Positions 36,520-48,519 of a DNA stretch of 64,000 nt are shown here, one piece after another. The DNA is from Phocoena phocoena. Taxonomy: Eukaryota; Chordata; Mammalia; Artiodactyla; Phocoenidae. Below the pieces are notes generated by a model that made no database searches, was not told where the DNA came from, and saw only the letters and a program-made list of their open reading frames with translations. Position numbers and translations under genes: made by a program. How positions within the stretch are numbered: position 1 is the stretch's first letter; each line of letters starts with the position of its first letter. The stretch covers positions 29,400,842 to 29,464,841 of the forward strand of contig NC_089232.1 in the NCBI RefSeq assembly GCF_963924675.1, given 5' to 3'.

Positions 36520-37560
36520 GCTATATTTTAGTAGGAGGAACCTTTAAAATATAAATTTAGAATTTTATACCCAGCCAGACTATTCATCAATCTGGAGAGT
36601 AGAATAAAGGCAATTCAGACACGTAATCTCTCAAGAATTTTATCTCCTATTCTTTCCGAAGAAACTTCAGGAGGTTGTATTCCAACAAAATAAGAGATTA
36701 AGCTAAGAAAATGAAAACAGTGGAACTAGGAACTAGGCCAGCCAACATAAGAGAGAAGCAAAGTGAATTCACAAGATGATGATGAAAGAAATATGAGAAG
36801 AAAAGAAGTATTAGGTGGTGTAGAAGTACGTATAGTGGTATGAAGTGCTTGAGAGCCAGACCAGATGAGAACAACAAGGTAAATAACTACTTGAGGTGTT
36901 GACCTTATTTAGAAAGGTTTCATAGTTCTGTCAGAGAAGAATTAGCAAAAAGTATCGATAAAGTGAGGTAAATTAAAAATTGAGGCAGTTATTAACTCCA
37001 GGAAGAAGTGAAAATTTTACAGGAAAGGAAATGTAATCATAGTATACTACATGGCTCAGATTTAAGAATGTTGTAATTTAACTCTATTGGAAGATCAAGG
37101 AGAGGGGAATCGTTTGTGTGTGGCAGTATAAGCACTCCCTTCTCATCTCCCATAGTAGGAAGTAAATAGATGATGTTTAAACCTGGTTAATTAAGAAAGT
37201 AGAATATAAACAAATTATTTATATGTATGCAGTTAAAAATCACTAAAGGAACTGTGAAGGTCTTGGCGGAGGGGGAGGAGTGAGACAGGGCATTGCTGGT
37301 TTTCATTATGAGATTTTTTGACTTCAAAATTATGTTCAGGGTAGTCCTCTGATTGGTGAGATGTTTTTCAAGTACACAAGTGCATAAAGGTGCATTGTAA
37401 GGATGTTCATCTCAGCATTGCTTATGATAGTGGAAAAATTACTATCTACTTGGGGACATAATTTGAGTGTATATCTTACATGCAATCATTCTGCCAAGGT
37501 AAATAACAGTTGAAGAAGACTATAGAAGGAGTGTTTGTGATTAGTGGCCAGATGGATTAT
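36520..37560 (+). mobile_element. HAL1-like (half-L1) ancient LINE fragment
   Basis: 'gaattttatacccagccaga', 'tctcaagaattttatctcct' and 'gaaacttcaggaggttgta' parallel the HAL1/old L1 ORF1 3' region and its tail, which I recall as a very common mammalian fossil. Similarity weakens after about 37,250. It marks the right edge of the LINE-dense half of the window. Confidence 0.6.
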
Positions 37561-39479
37561 TAAGTTACATGGCTGCAGGATTTCAGAAGAGGGAGAGAGC
37601 CTTCTGGCTGCGACTGGTTTTGGGAAGATGATGTCTGTGTTTGGCTGTTAAGATGGGACTCAGGGAGCTCTGAAACTGGGGCAGGGGGTTATCAAGGGCC
37701 CAGAAGAAGGCGGGAGCCCAGGGTCAGGGAAGAGTGGGCATACTTGCTTGGCAGGTGGGGGAGGGGATGGTCAGGAGGAGAAGAGACTCAGCTGTGTAGG
37801 GCGTTAAGGCCATGCTGGAGAACAAGGGCTGTGAATGGCTGGTGCAGTCTTTTCCCATATGTAGCCAAGTGTCATTCCCACCAAGCCCTGCAGTGGCGTT
37901 CTCTGTGGTGTTTCTCCAGAAACAGCTACATGCTCTTTTCCTCTATCTCTGAGATCAAACATGCAGTTTTGAAGTGGCCAATGGCCAAGATTAGGCTCAG
38001 TGAAGGTGGAGGAGTTGGGGCTAGGGTAAGTCTGAGGACAGGTTTAGTGGTGAGTCTGTGGCCAGGGTTAAAGTTCGGTCTGAGGCCAGGTCTAGGGTTC
38101 AGTCTGTGATCAGTGTTAGGGTTTGTCGGCAGATGATGGTTTCTGACTGGATCCCATTTTTTCCCATGTCAATAAATGTTGCTTAATTTCACGGGTGAAT
38201 TGCAAATTTTAGCCAGCTATTCTTTTCAAAGCCTTTCAGCCTCTGCCCCTTCTTCTGACTTTTTGTCTCCCTCTTACCATACCACACATACAGGCATCTC
38301 TCCCAGACCTCCCCAGGCCCAGCTGTCACTGTCTCAACGCACCACTTCTCCCTGTTCTCATTAGCTGGGGTCCGAGCCCTCAGGCAACGGATGCCTGGCC
38401 TGTGCTGTGAGGAAGGGGCTGCATGGTGGGAGGTGGTGGTGTTGCTTTGGTCTCCTGCAAGACGTGGCTGGGCTCCCTGTCCCCCTGCCCACCTCACCCC
38501 AACCAGCGGCCAGTGGGTCCACTCCCCCCATCATGCTGGGTTGTCTACCTTACTCAGTGCCCAGGAATCCTGGCCCACACAGTGCCTGGGTGCTTTCGAG
38601 GCAGGTTACTGAAACTTTTATCCCAGCGTTCCTTTCATTCCTGATCTGCCCCACAACTGCCATGGTCTCAGTCGGGCCACTCCCTTTCCTTGTCCCCAGT
38701 AGACACCCGAGTCAGGCCTTGGAGGAGGAGTTCCCATCCAGCCCAGCTCAGCCCTCTGGGTGAGGGACTGTCCCTTGGCTAGGTGGGGGTGGAGTGGAGG
38801 TATGATGGTGGGGGCCATGGGACGGGGCAATATCTCCTTGACTCACTGCCACCCCCCTGGGTGTATGCGTCCCTGGCATCTGGTGCTCGGCTACCTTCCA
38901 ATTTGACTGCCTTCTTCCTGGCCTTCGTGCTTCAACATGCAGGAGTTTTAGGAGTGGCTTTGAGGGTGCAGAGCCCAGCCTGGCACTGAGGCAGCCAGGG
39001 AGGGAGGGGCACACGCTCTGGCTGCCCTTCTGTCTCTCTCAGCTTCTGTTGGCCTTCCTCTCTGCTGTCTCTGCTCTCTTTTTGTCCCTGCCCCACCCAG
39101 GCCCTGGCCTCTTCCTGTCTCTGCTTGCCCCTCTCCTCTTTCCCGGACCTGTCTGTCTGTCCCTGTCACTGTCTTGCTTCTGCTCCATATCTCTGCCTCC
39201 ATCCCTGGCTGGGCTCCAGCCCCCATCTTGTTGCTCCTCCCTTTTTCTGTCTGCATCCCTTGCTTGCAGAATTTTCACTCCATCATCACAGATTGGAGGG
39301 GCAAGTCTCATCCTTAATTACTTGGCCACAGAGACGTATGACAAATACCTGTTGGTGATGATGTTAATTTGAGGGAGGGACCCTTCCCCTAACCTCTCCC
39401 GACCCAATGATCCCCATATAGGAAACTTCCTCACCCACTCACTTCTTGGAGCTAAGGAATTCAAAACCACAGAATGTTC
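37561..39479. other. GC-rich single-copy-looking sequence with a small minisatellite
   Basis: From here GC rises and young LINEs stop. A 24-bp minisatellite sits at 38,030. The stretch 39,040-39,250 is pyrimidine-rich (repeated ctgtctct). Short frames overlap on both strands and show no domain I know. No exon, RNA gene or CpG island could be supported by eye. Confidence 0.5.
38030..38125. repeat. 24-bp minisatellite, four units
   Basis: Four exact 24-bp periods start at 38030, 38054, 38078 and 38102. Consensus is about gtctgaggccaggttt plus agggttca. Units differ from each other at several bases. The third unit contains tctagggtt and the fourth ttagggttt, giving a telomere-like flavour, but there is no TTAGGG array. 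Confidence 0.9.
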
Positions 39480-40085
39480 TCTGATCTCCTACCAGGCACG
39501 TACCAGCACTCTGCTGGGGGCTGGAATGTGTTAGTAAAACAGGTCTTCATCCTCCAAGAGTTTACAACAGAGTAGATGTGACGGTGGAGGCAAGAACGCA
39601 AATGCTGAAAAAAGGAATAACAATCTGAGATGAAAGTAATTGTTGAAGGCAATAATTGGGGGCTCCAGTGGAACGTGCAGGCATATCTCCCCTACTGTTT
39701 TGAGGATTAAGCAGTCATCACGGGCTGAGGGAGCTGCGCAAATCCTTCCAGAGCTTGTGAGTGCTGGGTGGGATTCACAGATGAAGTGAATGCATGTGGG
39801 GAGTGAAGCAGCCATTCCAGGGTGGGAAACGTAAACAATGGTGCAGAGGTAAAAATGTACATGAGGCCAGGGTCCTGGGAGGTTAGCCTGCTGAGACCTT
39901 GGTGTTGGTGTTTGTGAACAAATGGGGAAAAATTGAGAGGCCACTTGAGCCCAGATAGTGGACTCGGACTTGACCCATTGGGCAGTAGGGAGGCAAGGTA
40001 GCTTCTTGAGCACAGGCCTGATGGGCCTCAAGTGGCCATCAGGAAGCAACTCCAGGCTGCTGCGTGCATCCTTCTTCCTCCCTCG
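39480..40085 (+). repeat. Ancient mammalian interspersed repeat, copy 1 (family uncertain)
   Basis: The string of features 'ccattccagggtgggaaacg', 'cttgagcacaggcctgatgg' and 'caactccaggctgctgcgtg' follows the order of a well-spread old mammalian repeat that I recognise but cannot name. A second, longer copy lies at 46,745-47,830 in the same orientation. A 210-residue minus-strand frame (39531-40163) over it is most likely accidental. Confidence 0.5.
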
Positions 40086-40285
40086 CCCCACAGGCACCAG
40101 AGGGCTTGGACCAGGGACATTATCCATGTCCACAAAGGCAGCTGTGCAGATCCTGGTCTCCACTGAGGAGCAAACTCAAGACCACAGCATCTGTCTCTGG
40201 TGGCAGGTCTGTAGGGATGAGGACCGCTGGGCATATGCCCAGGCAGGTCAGGGAAAGTTGTGATGGCTGTGTCCCCTGTGCTCGT

Positions 40286-40440
40286 GCTCTACAGTGGCTT
40301 CCCCGGTGCCTAGAATAAAGCTTAGAATCTGTGCAGGGGTCGCAGGCCCCACCTGCCCCCGAGCTTGTGTCCTGTAGTGTCTCCCCATGGTGGGGTCCTC
40401 TCACATGCTTCGACTGTCTCCCCACGCACCGTCTCTCAGC
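40286..40440 (+). mobile_element. L2 LINE fragment
   Basis: 'ctctacagtggcttccccgg' followed by 'cctagaataaagcttagaat' matches the L2 stretch 'cagtggcttcccattgcacc' and 'tagaataaaatccaaactcc', with drift. Short and diverged. Confidence 0.6.
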
Positions 40441-42236
40441 CCACTCCTTCCCTCCAGGGGCTTCCACATGGAGGCCTGCCTTGCCCACTTCAGATGAGGT
40501 TTGGTCCTGCCCTTGTGTCACGCTTAGGGAGCCCTGGCTCCTCCGTGGTGGGGCGCCTTGCTGCTAACTGGTGCCTATAAAGCACTTGAAAACATAAAGG
40601 ATGACACCAGTGAGGAATGCAGCTTCTAATCTCAGTGTATCTTGAGTCAGAGGAGGAAACGGGGAGGGGACAGTCCCGAGAAGCTTCTGGACTGGCCTCC
40701 TTTCCATTTTCAGGAAATCTGCCCCTTCAGGGTCTGCACCCACAGGGAGGGTCCCAGAAGACCCTCTTTCCAGGAAGCACCCCTCAGCAGTGCCCCGGTC
40801 ATGGTTGCTTCTGTCCCTCGGGATGAGGTAGAGTGCAGGGTCAGGAGACCCAGGCTCTGATTTCTAGAATGGCTGTGAGGTCATTAAAAGACACATCTTG
40901 TATTTGCAAACACAGGTGACAAGTAACTGAAGGCCAGCCTCAAAGCAGCTTAAATAAGTGGGTTTATCTTCTCACACAGCAGGGAGTCCAGGTGTAGAGT
41001 GATTCCAGACCAGCGGACCTAGCAGGCCAACTGTCCCTCAACCCTCAGGGATCTGGGACCTCTCATCCTTCCTCTGCCTAAAGCAGCTGTTGCAGTGTTT
41101 CTCTCAGGGTGGTAAATAGTAAAATGGCATCTCGCTTTTCAACAGTGAGAAAACTCTCCCTTATACTCCTCCCTCCTAGGTCCTATTGACTAAGATTGGG
41201 TGACACACTCAGGCCAGGGGAGTGAGACCCTGTCATCAGCCTGTACCTCTGGCTCTCAGAGGCAGGCCATGGCACGTTGTGGTTGTCCTGGTGATGGGGG
41301 TGCTACGGCATTTGGAAGGGTGTGGCTGGAGATGGCCTGCCACGCATGGGATGGTTTGCATCCTCCATGACTTTTGACTGTCATACAAACCATTCATGAA
41401 GGTGAAAAACCTTACTTTTATTATACAAGCATAGGCCCTAACTCCATGTTATAGAAGTGTTCTTGCCCAAAACTTACCACATAAATTGGGGGCAAATTCT
41501 CCATGGTTTAGAGCCACCCACCGCTTTGGAAGATCCCAAAGCCTGGGTGAGGCTGCATGGGGCACGAGTGACCACTGCCTCTTGGGTCACTGCCTTTGCC
41601 ACTGTCCCAGTGCGTCCTCTGGGGTGGTCCTACTTGACCATGTAACATATCAAAACCTAATCATCTTATTAGAAATTGCTTTTCCTGTATTCCTCCTTTA
41701 TGTTAGGTATGGCATTGTGTTGATTTTTTTCTTTGAAACTACATTATCTATGGATTTCACTTCAGGATAGGAAGGGGGCTGGCTCAAAAAGTCTGCTATC
41801 AAAAGCGGGTGTAGGGTTTGAGAGGGTTGTGAGCCACTGCCTTAGGCTAATAGAGTTCGTCCCTGGGGCCAAGAGGGGCCATCCTCCTTGGGCACCTGGG
41901 ATGATAAACTTCAGGACAAAATTGGGGGTTCCCAGCAACAGAGCCTTCTGTGGGGTGGGGTAGAAAGTCAGGTGGGAAGTTACACTTATCCCACGGTGGG
42001 AGGGGCCTCAATTTGCTCATCTGTGAAATAGGTTGTTAATTTCAGCTCTGCTCACCTCCTCCCTTGTGAGACTCTAATGCAGGGAACCGTGAACTTTCCT
42101 GGAGAGGGGCAAAGTGCGGTTGACTAGGAGAGCCCTGCTGTGTCTTTATGGATCCCTGTTCATGCCCTCAGGAGCCCATGTCCTCCCAATCCCGTATTTT
42201 AGCCCCAGAATCATTAACACCATTAACAACAAACAG
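40441..42236. other. Mostly unassigned; possible old repeat remnants
   Basis: No gene. 40,900-41,250 and 41,260-41,370 carry faint similarity to old LTR or hAT repeats (for example 'ggggtgctacggcatttgga'). I would not name them. The rest looks single-copy. Confidence 0.4.
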
Positions 42237-42250
42237 AAAGGCTGTTACCA

Positions 42251-42582
42251 GACATAGAGAACACACTTGTGGTGGCCAAGGGGGAGGGGTATGGGGGAGG
42301 GATAGAGTGGGAGTTTGGGATTAGCAGATGTAAACTAGTATATATAGAATGGATAAACAACAAGGTCCTACTGTATAGCACAGGGAACTATATTCAATAT
42401 CCTGTGATAAACCATAATGGAAAAGAATATGAAAAAGGATATATATATATATGTATAACTGAATCACTTTGCTGTACACCAGAAACACAGCATTGTAAAT
42501 CAAGTATACTGCAATAAAAAAATAATTAATTAATAAAAAAAGAAAATACAAAAATAGTTAAGTGAAAGACAAAAAAAAAAAA
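42251..42582 (+). mobile_element. Short L1 3' end insertion (L1MA-like 3'UTR)
   Basis: Only the L1 3'UTR is present: 'aaggtcctactgtatagcac', 'agggaactatattcaatatc', and the end 'gcattgtaaatcaagtatac' with an A tail at about 42,571-42,585. The 14-bp target duplication aaaggYtgttacca occurs at 42237-42250 and 42583-42596 with one mismatch. Confidence 0.88.
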
Positions 42583-42962
42583 AAAGGTTGTTACCAAAGC
42601 ATCCCGCCAATCCACCAAAATATGGTGTTTCTTAACCCATCTCCCCAGGAGGCTAGCACATTCCATTGGACTGCCCCTCCCAGGGCAGGACTGCCTGCAG
42701 ATGGGCCCTGTGTTCCATAGAAAAGAAATAAATGGAGATGGTGAAATTCCAGGCATCAGGAAGTGTGGAGATGGGGTAAGTGCTGCTGCCTGGCATCCAC
42801 CCTGCTCCCCTGGAATTCACTCCTGGAGACTTAGATGCTGGCTCTCAGTTTCTTCCAGGAGGCGGGGGTAGGAGGGGTAATGGGGGTGATGGGGGGGCTG
42901 GGAGAGCTTTGGCAAAGCTGCAGCTTGTCTGAGTCGGGTGGGGTGGGGTCAGCCTCAGCCTT

Positions 42963-43182
42963 ACAGGCATATAGTGGTTAAGAGCAAGGCCGACCACCTG
43001 GTTTAAACCACCTGGTTTAAAACCAGCGCCTGGATTTAAATGCCGGAGACACATTTTAACCACTCTGTACCTCCGTTTCCTCATCTATAAATGGTATAGC
43101 AACATATCATTGGATTAAAAGAAACAATGTATAGAAAGCCCTAGAACTGTGTCTGGTACAGTATGATTTTGCCATTAGCTGA
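42963..43182 (+). mobile_element. MIR SINE
   Basis: Core pattern 'gtggttaagagcaaggc', 'ctctgtacctccgtttcctc' and 'atctataaatggtat' is that of MIR. Inside, the 14-bp string ccacctggtttaaa is perfectly duplicated (42994-43007 and 43008-43021). The stretch 42,600-42,960 before it shows nothing I recognise. Confidence 0.85.
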
Positions 43183-44215
43183 CTTCTGGCTGATGCATGA
43201 AGTTCTGAGGCTGAGAGCAGCATTGCTGCTGAGGTACCCCTGTCCTTTGCTGGGCCCAGTAGCTGTAGTCCTAGGGATCATGACTCACAGGTACTCTGAG
43301 GGAGCTGCCGCGGAACCTCTGCTTCCCCTCCCAGGCCTGGGGTGGCTGGGCCCAGGGAATGACCTCAGCCAGGAAGAGGAGTCTATAGGACTGCCTCTCC
43401 CTGGGGCCCTCCCCACTCCACGTTACGCCTGATCCTAGCAGCTGACCCACAGACAGCAGGTCCCCAGGGGTCACCCCAGCGACCCAGTGTGGCCTCTCCA
43501 TCCAGACCCAGTGCATGGGACCCCTCGGCCCCTCGCTTCTGCAGCCAACCCCAGTCTCAAATGCACCATTGACTTTGACCTCTAGCTGATACCTCAAGCC
43601 TGCTTCTGACTGATGTGTGACCCTGACCTTTGACTGACCTCTGACTCTGGACACGAACTGACTCCTGGGCTCAGACAATCCCAATTCTGGTCTTTGGCTG
43701 AGCTCTGGCCTGGCTACAGACTGACCCATCTCCCAGGCATGGAAGGTAGTCAGGGGACTTCTGGGATGAAGTCTTCTCTTGTCACCACTTGTCATTCCCT
43801 TCTGATCCTGGTTTCTGGGCTGGGGTGCTCCATCTGCCTGGCAGTCTGACTCCCTAAAGGCGGGGAGTGACTGCCTGATCCCCCTTACTGGGAGTGGTCA
43901 CCTGGAGAAGGGACCTTGGCCTGGGAGGAGAAGAAGCTGGCTTTGTCACTTTTGTCCACTTCTCAGTGCTGCGCACCAGGGAACATTCTTCCTCCTGCCC
44001 CTTCTGACTACAGCTCCCAGATGGAAGGGACCAACCTTTCCCCACACCCCCACCCCCTGTTAGCCCAGGGGTTCCTGGGCTAAGAGCAGTGACAGAGCTC
44101 CCCGACTGGACCAGGTTTCCTAAGGAAGAACTATGTCTCTTTCATCAGGCTGGGGCATCCCCCAAAGCTGGAGTTGTGTCTCAGTCACCTGAGGGGGGTT
44201 TCCCAAGAAGAGGAT
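43183..44215. other. GC-rich unassigned sequence
   Basis: No gene seen. 43,560-43,720 is a degenerate array of ctgac-rich units that resembles, on the opposite strand, the 24-bp family at 38,030. The 174-residue minus-strand frame 43271-43795 runs through that array and is not supported as coding. Confidence 0.45.
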
Positions 44216-44446
44216 AAGAGCAGCTTGAGTGCTGGAGTTGTATATACTTGGATTCAAATTTTGACATCGTTCATTAGCATGTGTCCTTGGACCAGTCTCA
44301 ACCTATCTGAGCTCATAGTTTCTTCACCTGCAGAATGGGGCCAGTGACATTACTTACCTCATAGAGTTGTGAGGATTAAATGAGATGAGCTTCAGGAAGC
44401 TCTGGGCATAGTGTCTGGCACTTGTAAGCGCTCTGCCGATGTCAGA
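44216..44446 (+). mobile_element. MIR SINE
   Basis: 'ttgtatatacttggattcaa', 'tcttcacctgcagaatgggg', 'ttgtgaggattaaatgagat' and 'gtgtctggcacttgtaagcg' give the full MIR order. Well preserved. Confidence 0.92.
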
Positions 44447-46554
44447 AATCATGGATATTGTATTGCCGTCTTGTTAGGGGTTCCGCAAAGGCAGGTAGGC
44501 TCAGCGAAGCTGAGATCTTTGCCCTCCACCACTCAAACCAGGTTGTCACTGGGGAGGGATGAGATGGCAGTGTCTGGGCTGGCCTCCCCTGCTACCCGCA
44601 GAGGCTCTGGGACTGCAGAGCTTGGTCCAGCCTCTCCGTAAAGCTCCTCTCTGCCCTTCACCCTAAGAAGGCTTCTCCTCCTTGGCTTCACCCCTCTATA
44701 TCTACTCATCCTTTTTAGGTTGTGGGCCCAGCCCGGTCTCTCCAGGAAGCCTCCTGGGTCGATGTCTTCCAGGGCCCAGCTCTCTAAGGCTAAGTCACAA
44801 AAGCCAGGGCTGATCCTCCACGGCTGATGGCCTTACCATGATCCTTGGTTGCCTGATTCTCCAGAGACAGTGAGGATCTGGGGCCAAGCCTGCCCTTCCC
44901 ACCATGGACCCTAGGACAGGGCTGGGGTAGAGGTGGGGTGAGTCGTCTGAACATAAGCCACTGTGCTGGGGACATCTCTATAGCACTTGTGACCAAACAA
45001 GTACCCAAACTATCCTTGGGAGGGTTTGGGGTCTTTTGCTCTCTCTTTTCAATTAAGCAAATCAATTAAGTCATTTTGAATCACTTCAGTTGGCCACTTG
45101 GGGCTTTCTCCTTAGTGAAGCCTGATTCATTAAGACAACAGGACAGGTGCCAAGGTCAGCTATGACTTCATGAGCTCAGGGCATACTTCCTGTGGGCAGG
45201 CTGGGGGATCCTGCCCACAGACCATTACTCAGGAGAGAGAAAAGCAAGGCAGGCACCCCCATGCATGCCCCATGACTGACCTCCGGGGAAAAGACCAAGA
45301 AAACAAGGATGTGATTGATGCCCTATGGGGTCACTTGGACAAAGCAAGGTGTGAACTCAGGTTGCCCCAGAGACTGGGGCATCCATTTTTTTCAACCAGC
45401 CATGAGCATTCTTCAGTAGTCTTCTAGATGCAGGTTTGGGGGGAAGATTTTAAAAAATGGTTCTATGACTCCTGGAGACTCCCTCTTTACCTTGGCTGTT
45501 GGGGACCTCATATTAATTTAATCCTGAATCACAGTGATCTGTGCCACCCTCTATGTGTGCCATATTTGTGTCTTTTCCTCTTGAATTTTTATTTATTATT
45601 ATTATTTGGTAGTAGCAGCATAGTAGAACGCATGTATTTTATTGTAAGCTACGTTGTGTCCTCTCTGGAAGTAAGTAGAACATAAATGGAAACTCAGTGG
45701 GCTCCAGAGGAGCTCACAGACCATTGAGGGGGGCTCGTGGGAACATCCTGTATATTTCCTTCTTGGTTGGAGGCAACCTCAAGCTAAAGGGTGTGGATAA
45801 AGTGAATTTTCTGGGGCCTGAGGACCTGGAAACAAATTTCAGCTACAGCCTCTGGTTGGGGTGAGGAGGCCCTTGGCCCAAACCACAGCTCTCGGTGGAG
45901 GGAAAGTGGTCCAGGTTTAGGGCTGCAAGCCCTGACTTTTGGCCCCAGCTCCACCTTTCTCTGGCAGTGGCAGCTCCTTTTGCCCCAGTGGGCCTCTGTT
46001 TACCTGGGTGTTAAGTGGGTAGGATGGGGGACCCGACTTTGGCTTTCATGGGGCTCCTCCAAGGCTCCCCTGAGCCAGTGGGTGACTTGAACAATTTCTC
46101 TGGTCAGGACCGGTTTACATGCTGCCCTTTCTACTCAGAGAAGGAACGGGGAGGGTTTGCCCAGACTTCAGAGCTAGAAAGGCTCCCTACTCGTAGCTCC
46201 GTAGCTCCTAGAGGAGGAATCCATGTGCTATAAGAATGGCTGCTTCCGTTGCCAGAAAGACCTGCTCCCCACCTGAGGCCTAGTGCCCCCTGTCCACTGC
46301 CTCTTCCACTGGCCTGGATCCCTGTGTGTCACATTCCCAGCACCCTGTGGTGACCCTGCACACATGTCACAGCTGCTCACCTCCCTTGGAGCGGCAGCTG
46401 GCTTCTCAGCTTGGGGGTGCCCGCCTGAGTCTCTGAACAGGAAGAGGCTGCTGAGAGAGCCGACGTGAGCTTCCAGGGGCATCTCTAACCTGGAAATGCG
46501 CTGAGTGGGCCCTGAGCCACCTGCCTCCCGATGATTCTGTGCAGATGATATCAT
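44447..46554. other. GC-rich, single-copy-looking sequence
   Basis: No gene, repeat or RNA gene recognised. A short (TTA)n run lies at about 45,590-45,607. 45,430-45,690 is more AT-rich than its surroundings. Frames are short and overlap on both strands. Confidence 0.45.
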
Positions 46555-46735
46555 GGGCACAGACAGCATTTACTGAGCACACGTCATATGCCACCTGCTG
46601 AGCCAAACGCCTTCTTTAATCCACACAACAATCCTAGGAATCAGGGACCATTATCAGCTTCATTTCACAAATGGGGAAACCGAGGCACAAAGAGGTTGTG
46701 TCACACAGTTAGGAAATCGTGAATTACCAAAGTTC
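46555..46735 (-). mobile_element. MIR SINE
   Basis: Reversed MIR: 'ttactgagcacacgtcatat', 'atccacacaacaatcctagg', 'cacaaatggggaaaccgagg' and 'tgtcacacagttaggaaatc'. Confidence 0.92.
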
Positions 46736-46744
46736 TCTTAACCA

Positions 46745-47830
46745 TTACAGTCTACAGACTTTCAGTCATTCATTCCACAAGTGTTTCCTGAGTGCATATC
46801 TCGTTCCAGGTGGTAAGGATCCATTAATGAATGAACCAGACTGGAAGCCCTGCCCATCTGGAAGTGACATTCCAGAGGGGGAAGAAAGACAATAAACAAT
46901 AGACACCGGTAGACAAGCAAATGATCTAATACATTAGAGGGTAACAAGTGGTATGGGGAAAATAAAGGAGAGTAAAGGGGACTAAGGAGAGAGGGAGTGG
47001 GCACAGGGAGTGTTGCAGTTGAAGTGGAATGGCCAAGGAAGGCCTCATTTCTGGGAAGACTTGAAGGAGGTGAGGGAGGTGGCTCCCTGGGAGAAAGACA
47101 CGTGTGGGCCCTGCGAGTGAGCCTGGCAGCAGGGGGCCGAGTGTGGCCGGAGCGAGGCTGAGGGGCATGAGGAGAGAGAGAGAATGGGGGACCCGGACAC
47201 TGTGTGCAGGCCCCTGATGGCCACTGTAAGGCCTTTTTTTCCTCCAAAACCACATTGGTTTTATTATAAGAATAGGAGGATGGCTGCATTATCAGGGCTT
47301 TGGTTTCTACTTTGAGAATAATGGGCAGCCTTTGAAGAGTTCTCAGCACAGAGGGACCTGGTCCTACTTCATGTTTACAAAGGGCCCTCTGACTACAGAG
47401 GGGAGAGCTGATGGCAGGGTTTCAAGGGCTGGACTCCAGCAGTTGTCCAGGGGAGACCCCAGGGCCTGGTCTGGCAAGGGAGGAGAGGTGCAGTGAGAAA
47501 CAGTGGGATTCTGGATCTATTTTGAAGGTGGACGAAAGATTTGCCACTGAATTGGATGTGGACGGGAGGCAACAAGAAGCGCCAAAATGTGTGGCCTGAA
47601 CAACTGGTAGGATGAGTTACCACTTACCCAGATACAGGGTGGAGAAGTTTCTTTTTGGGGTTTGGGGGAGGATCCAGAGTTCAGTCTTGGGCGTGTTGAG
47701 TTTGGGCTGCGTATCGTGCATCCCAGGCAGAGCTGTTGAGCAGGCAGCTGGACCTGTGGGTCTCGAGTGCAGGGAGAGGCCAGGCTGAGGCCATGACTCT
47801 GGGCATCCCAGCATCAGAGCTTAGGGGTTG
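46745..47830 (+). repeat. Ancient mammalian interspersed repeat, copy 2 (family uncertain)
   Basis: A run of about 1.1 kb contains 'cattcattccacaagtgttt', 'agacaataaacaatagacac', 'caaggaaggcctcatttctg', 'tttgaagagttctcagcaca', 'ggattctggatctattttga' and 'tgtggcctgaacaactggta'. The order follows a common old mammalian repeat. I recognise the pattern but cannot name the family. It is longer than the copy at 39,480. A 195-residue minus-strand frame (46762-47349) crosses it and is rejected as a gene. Confidence 0.6.
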
Positions 47831-48519
47831 CTGAGGACCAAGAACAGAGAGAGGTCAGGCTACGCAGTAGGCAAGTAGCAGGGCTGGGACTGGCACCCCA
47901 TGCTATCCCTGGGGAAAAGGAGCCCCTGTATCCACTGCCTCCCAGCGATGCAGCCAGGGCGGGAGAGTGCTGTGTCTGGATGATCCCTCCATGCCCTGGA
48001 ACAGAGAAGGGAACTGAGGCCCACGTGCTTTGCTTGGCCTGGCGAGGACAGGTGGCAGAGCTGGACCCTAGGCCTCCCTGGCGCAGGGTTCAGAGATTTG
48101 TGCGTGACAAGATAGCACTCGTGGAAGCGCCCTGACAGGTCTGGAATGTGGGAGTGAGGTGGTGCTGATTATTTGCCCCATTGGCTGGCCAGGGGTGCCT
48201 TTCAGCAGGATTGCCTCTCACCCAGTGAGCTCTGGGGACCGGCTCAAGCTCCTCCTGCGGGGAGAGGGCCGGGCCCCTGGGTGGGGGCCTCACGCTCAAT
48301 CCCTGCCTCCTGATTCATTCCAGCTCTCCTGGCGGCCTGAGTCACTTTCTTTCCAGGTGAGAGCTGCTGCCTGTTTGGCAAATCCCTGGATCCCAGGGGG
48401 AGCAGCGGGAACTAGAGCCCAGGCTGGTCCTGTGTGAGGGAGGCAGCCACCCATACCTGCCCCAGATCCCTGCCCCAGCCTGGAATTCACTCAGTTGTCT
48501 CGCTCTCCACCTAGCCAGC
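47831..48519. other. Unassigned, part possibly MIR-like
   Basis: 47,870-48,075 has faint MIR features ('agaagggaactgaggcccac'). The remainder shows nothing recognisable. Confidence 0.4.

Noticed and set aside
38030..38125. Interstitial telomeric repeat
   Set aside because: The period is 24 bp, not 6, and TTAGGG occurs only once as part of the unit.
39531..40163. Minus-strand open frame of 210 residues
   Set aside because: It overlaps an old interspersed repeat, has no domain or signal I recognise, and short frames overlap it on the other strand. Codon content looks accidental.
46762..47349. Minus-strand open frame of 195 residues rich in Pro, Ser and Leu
   Set aside because: It lies across a MIR border and an ancient repeat that has a related copy at 39,480. 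No coding signature is visible.
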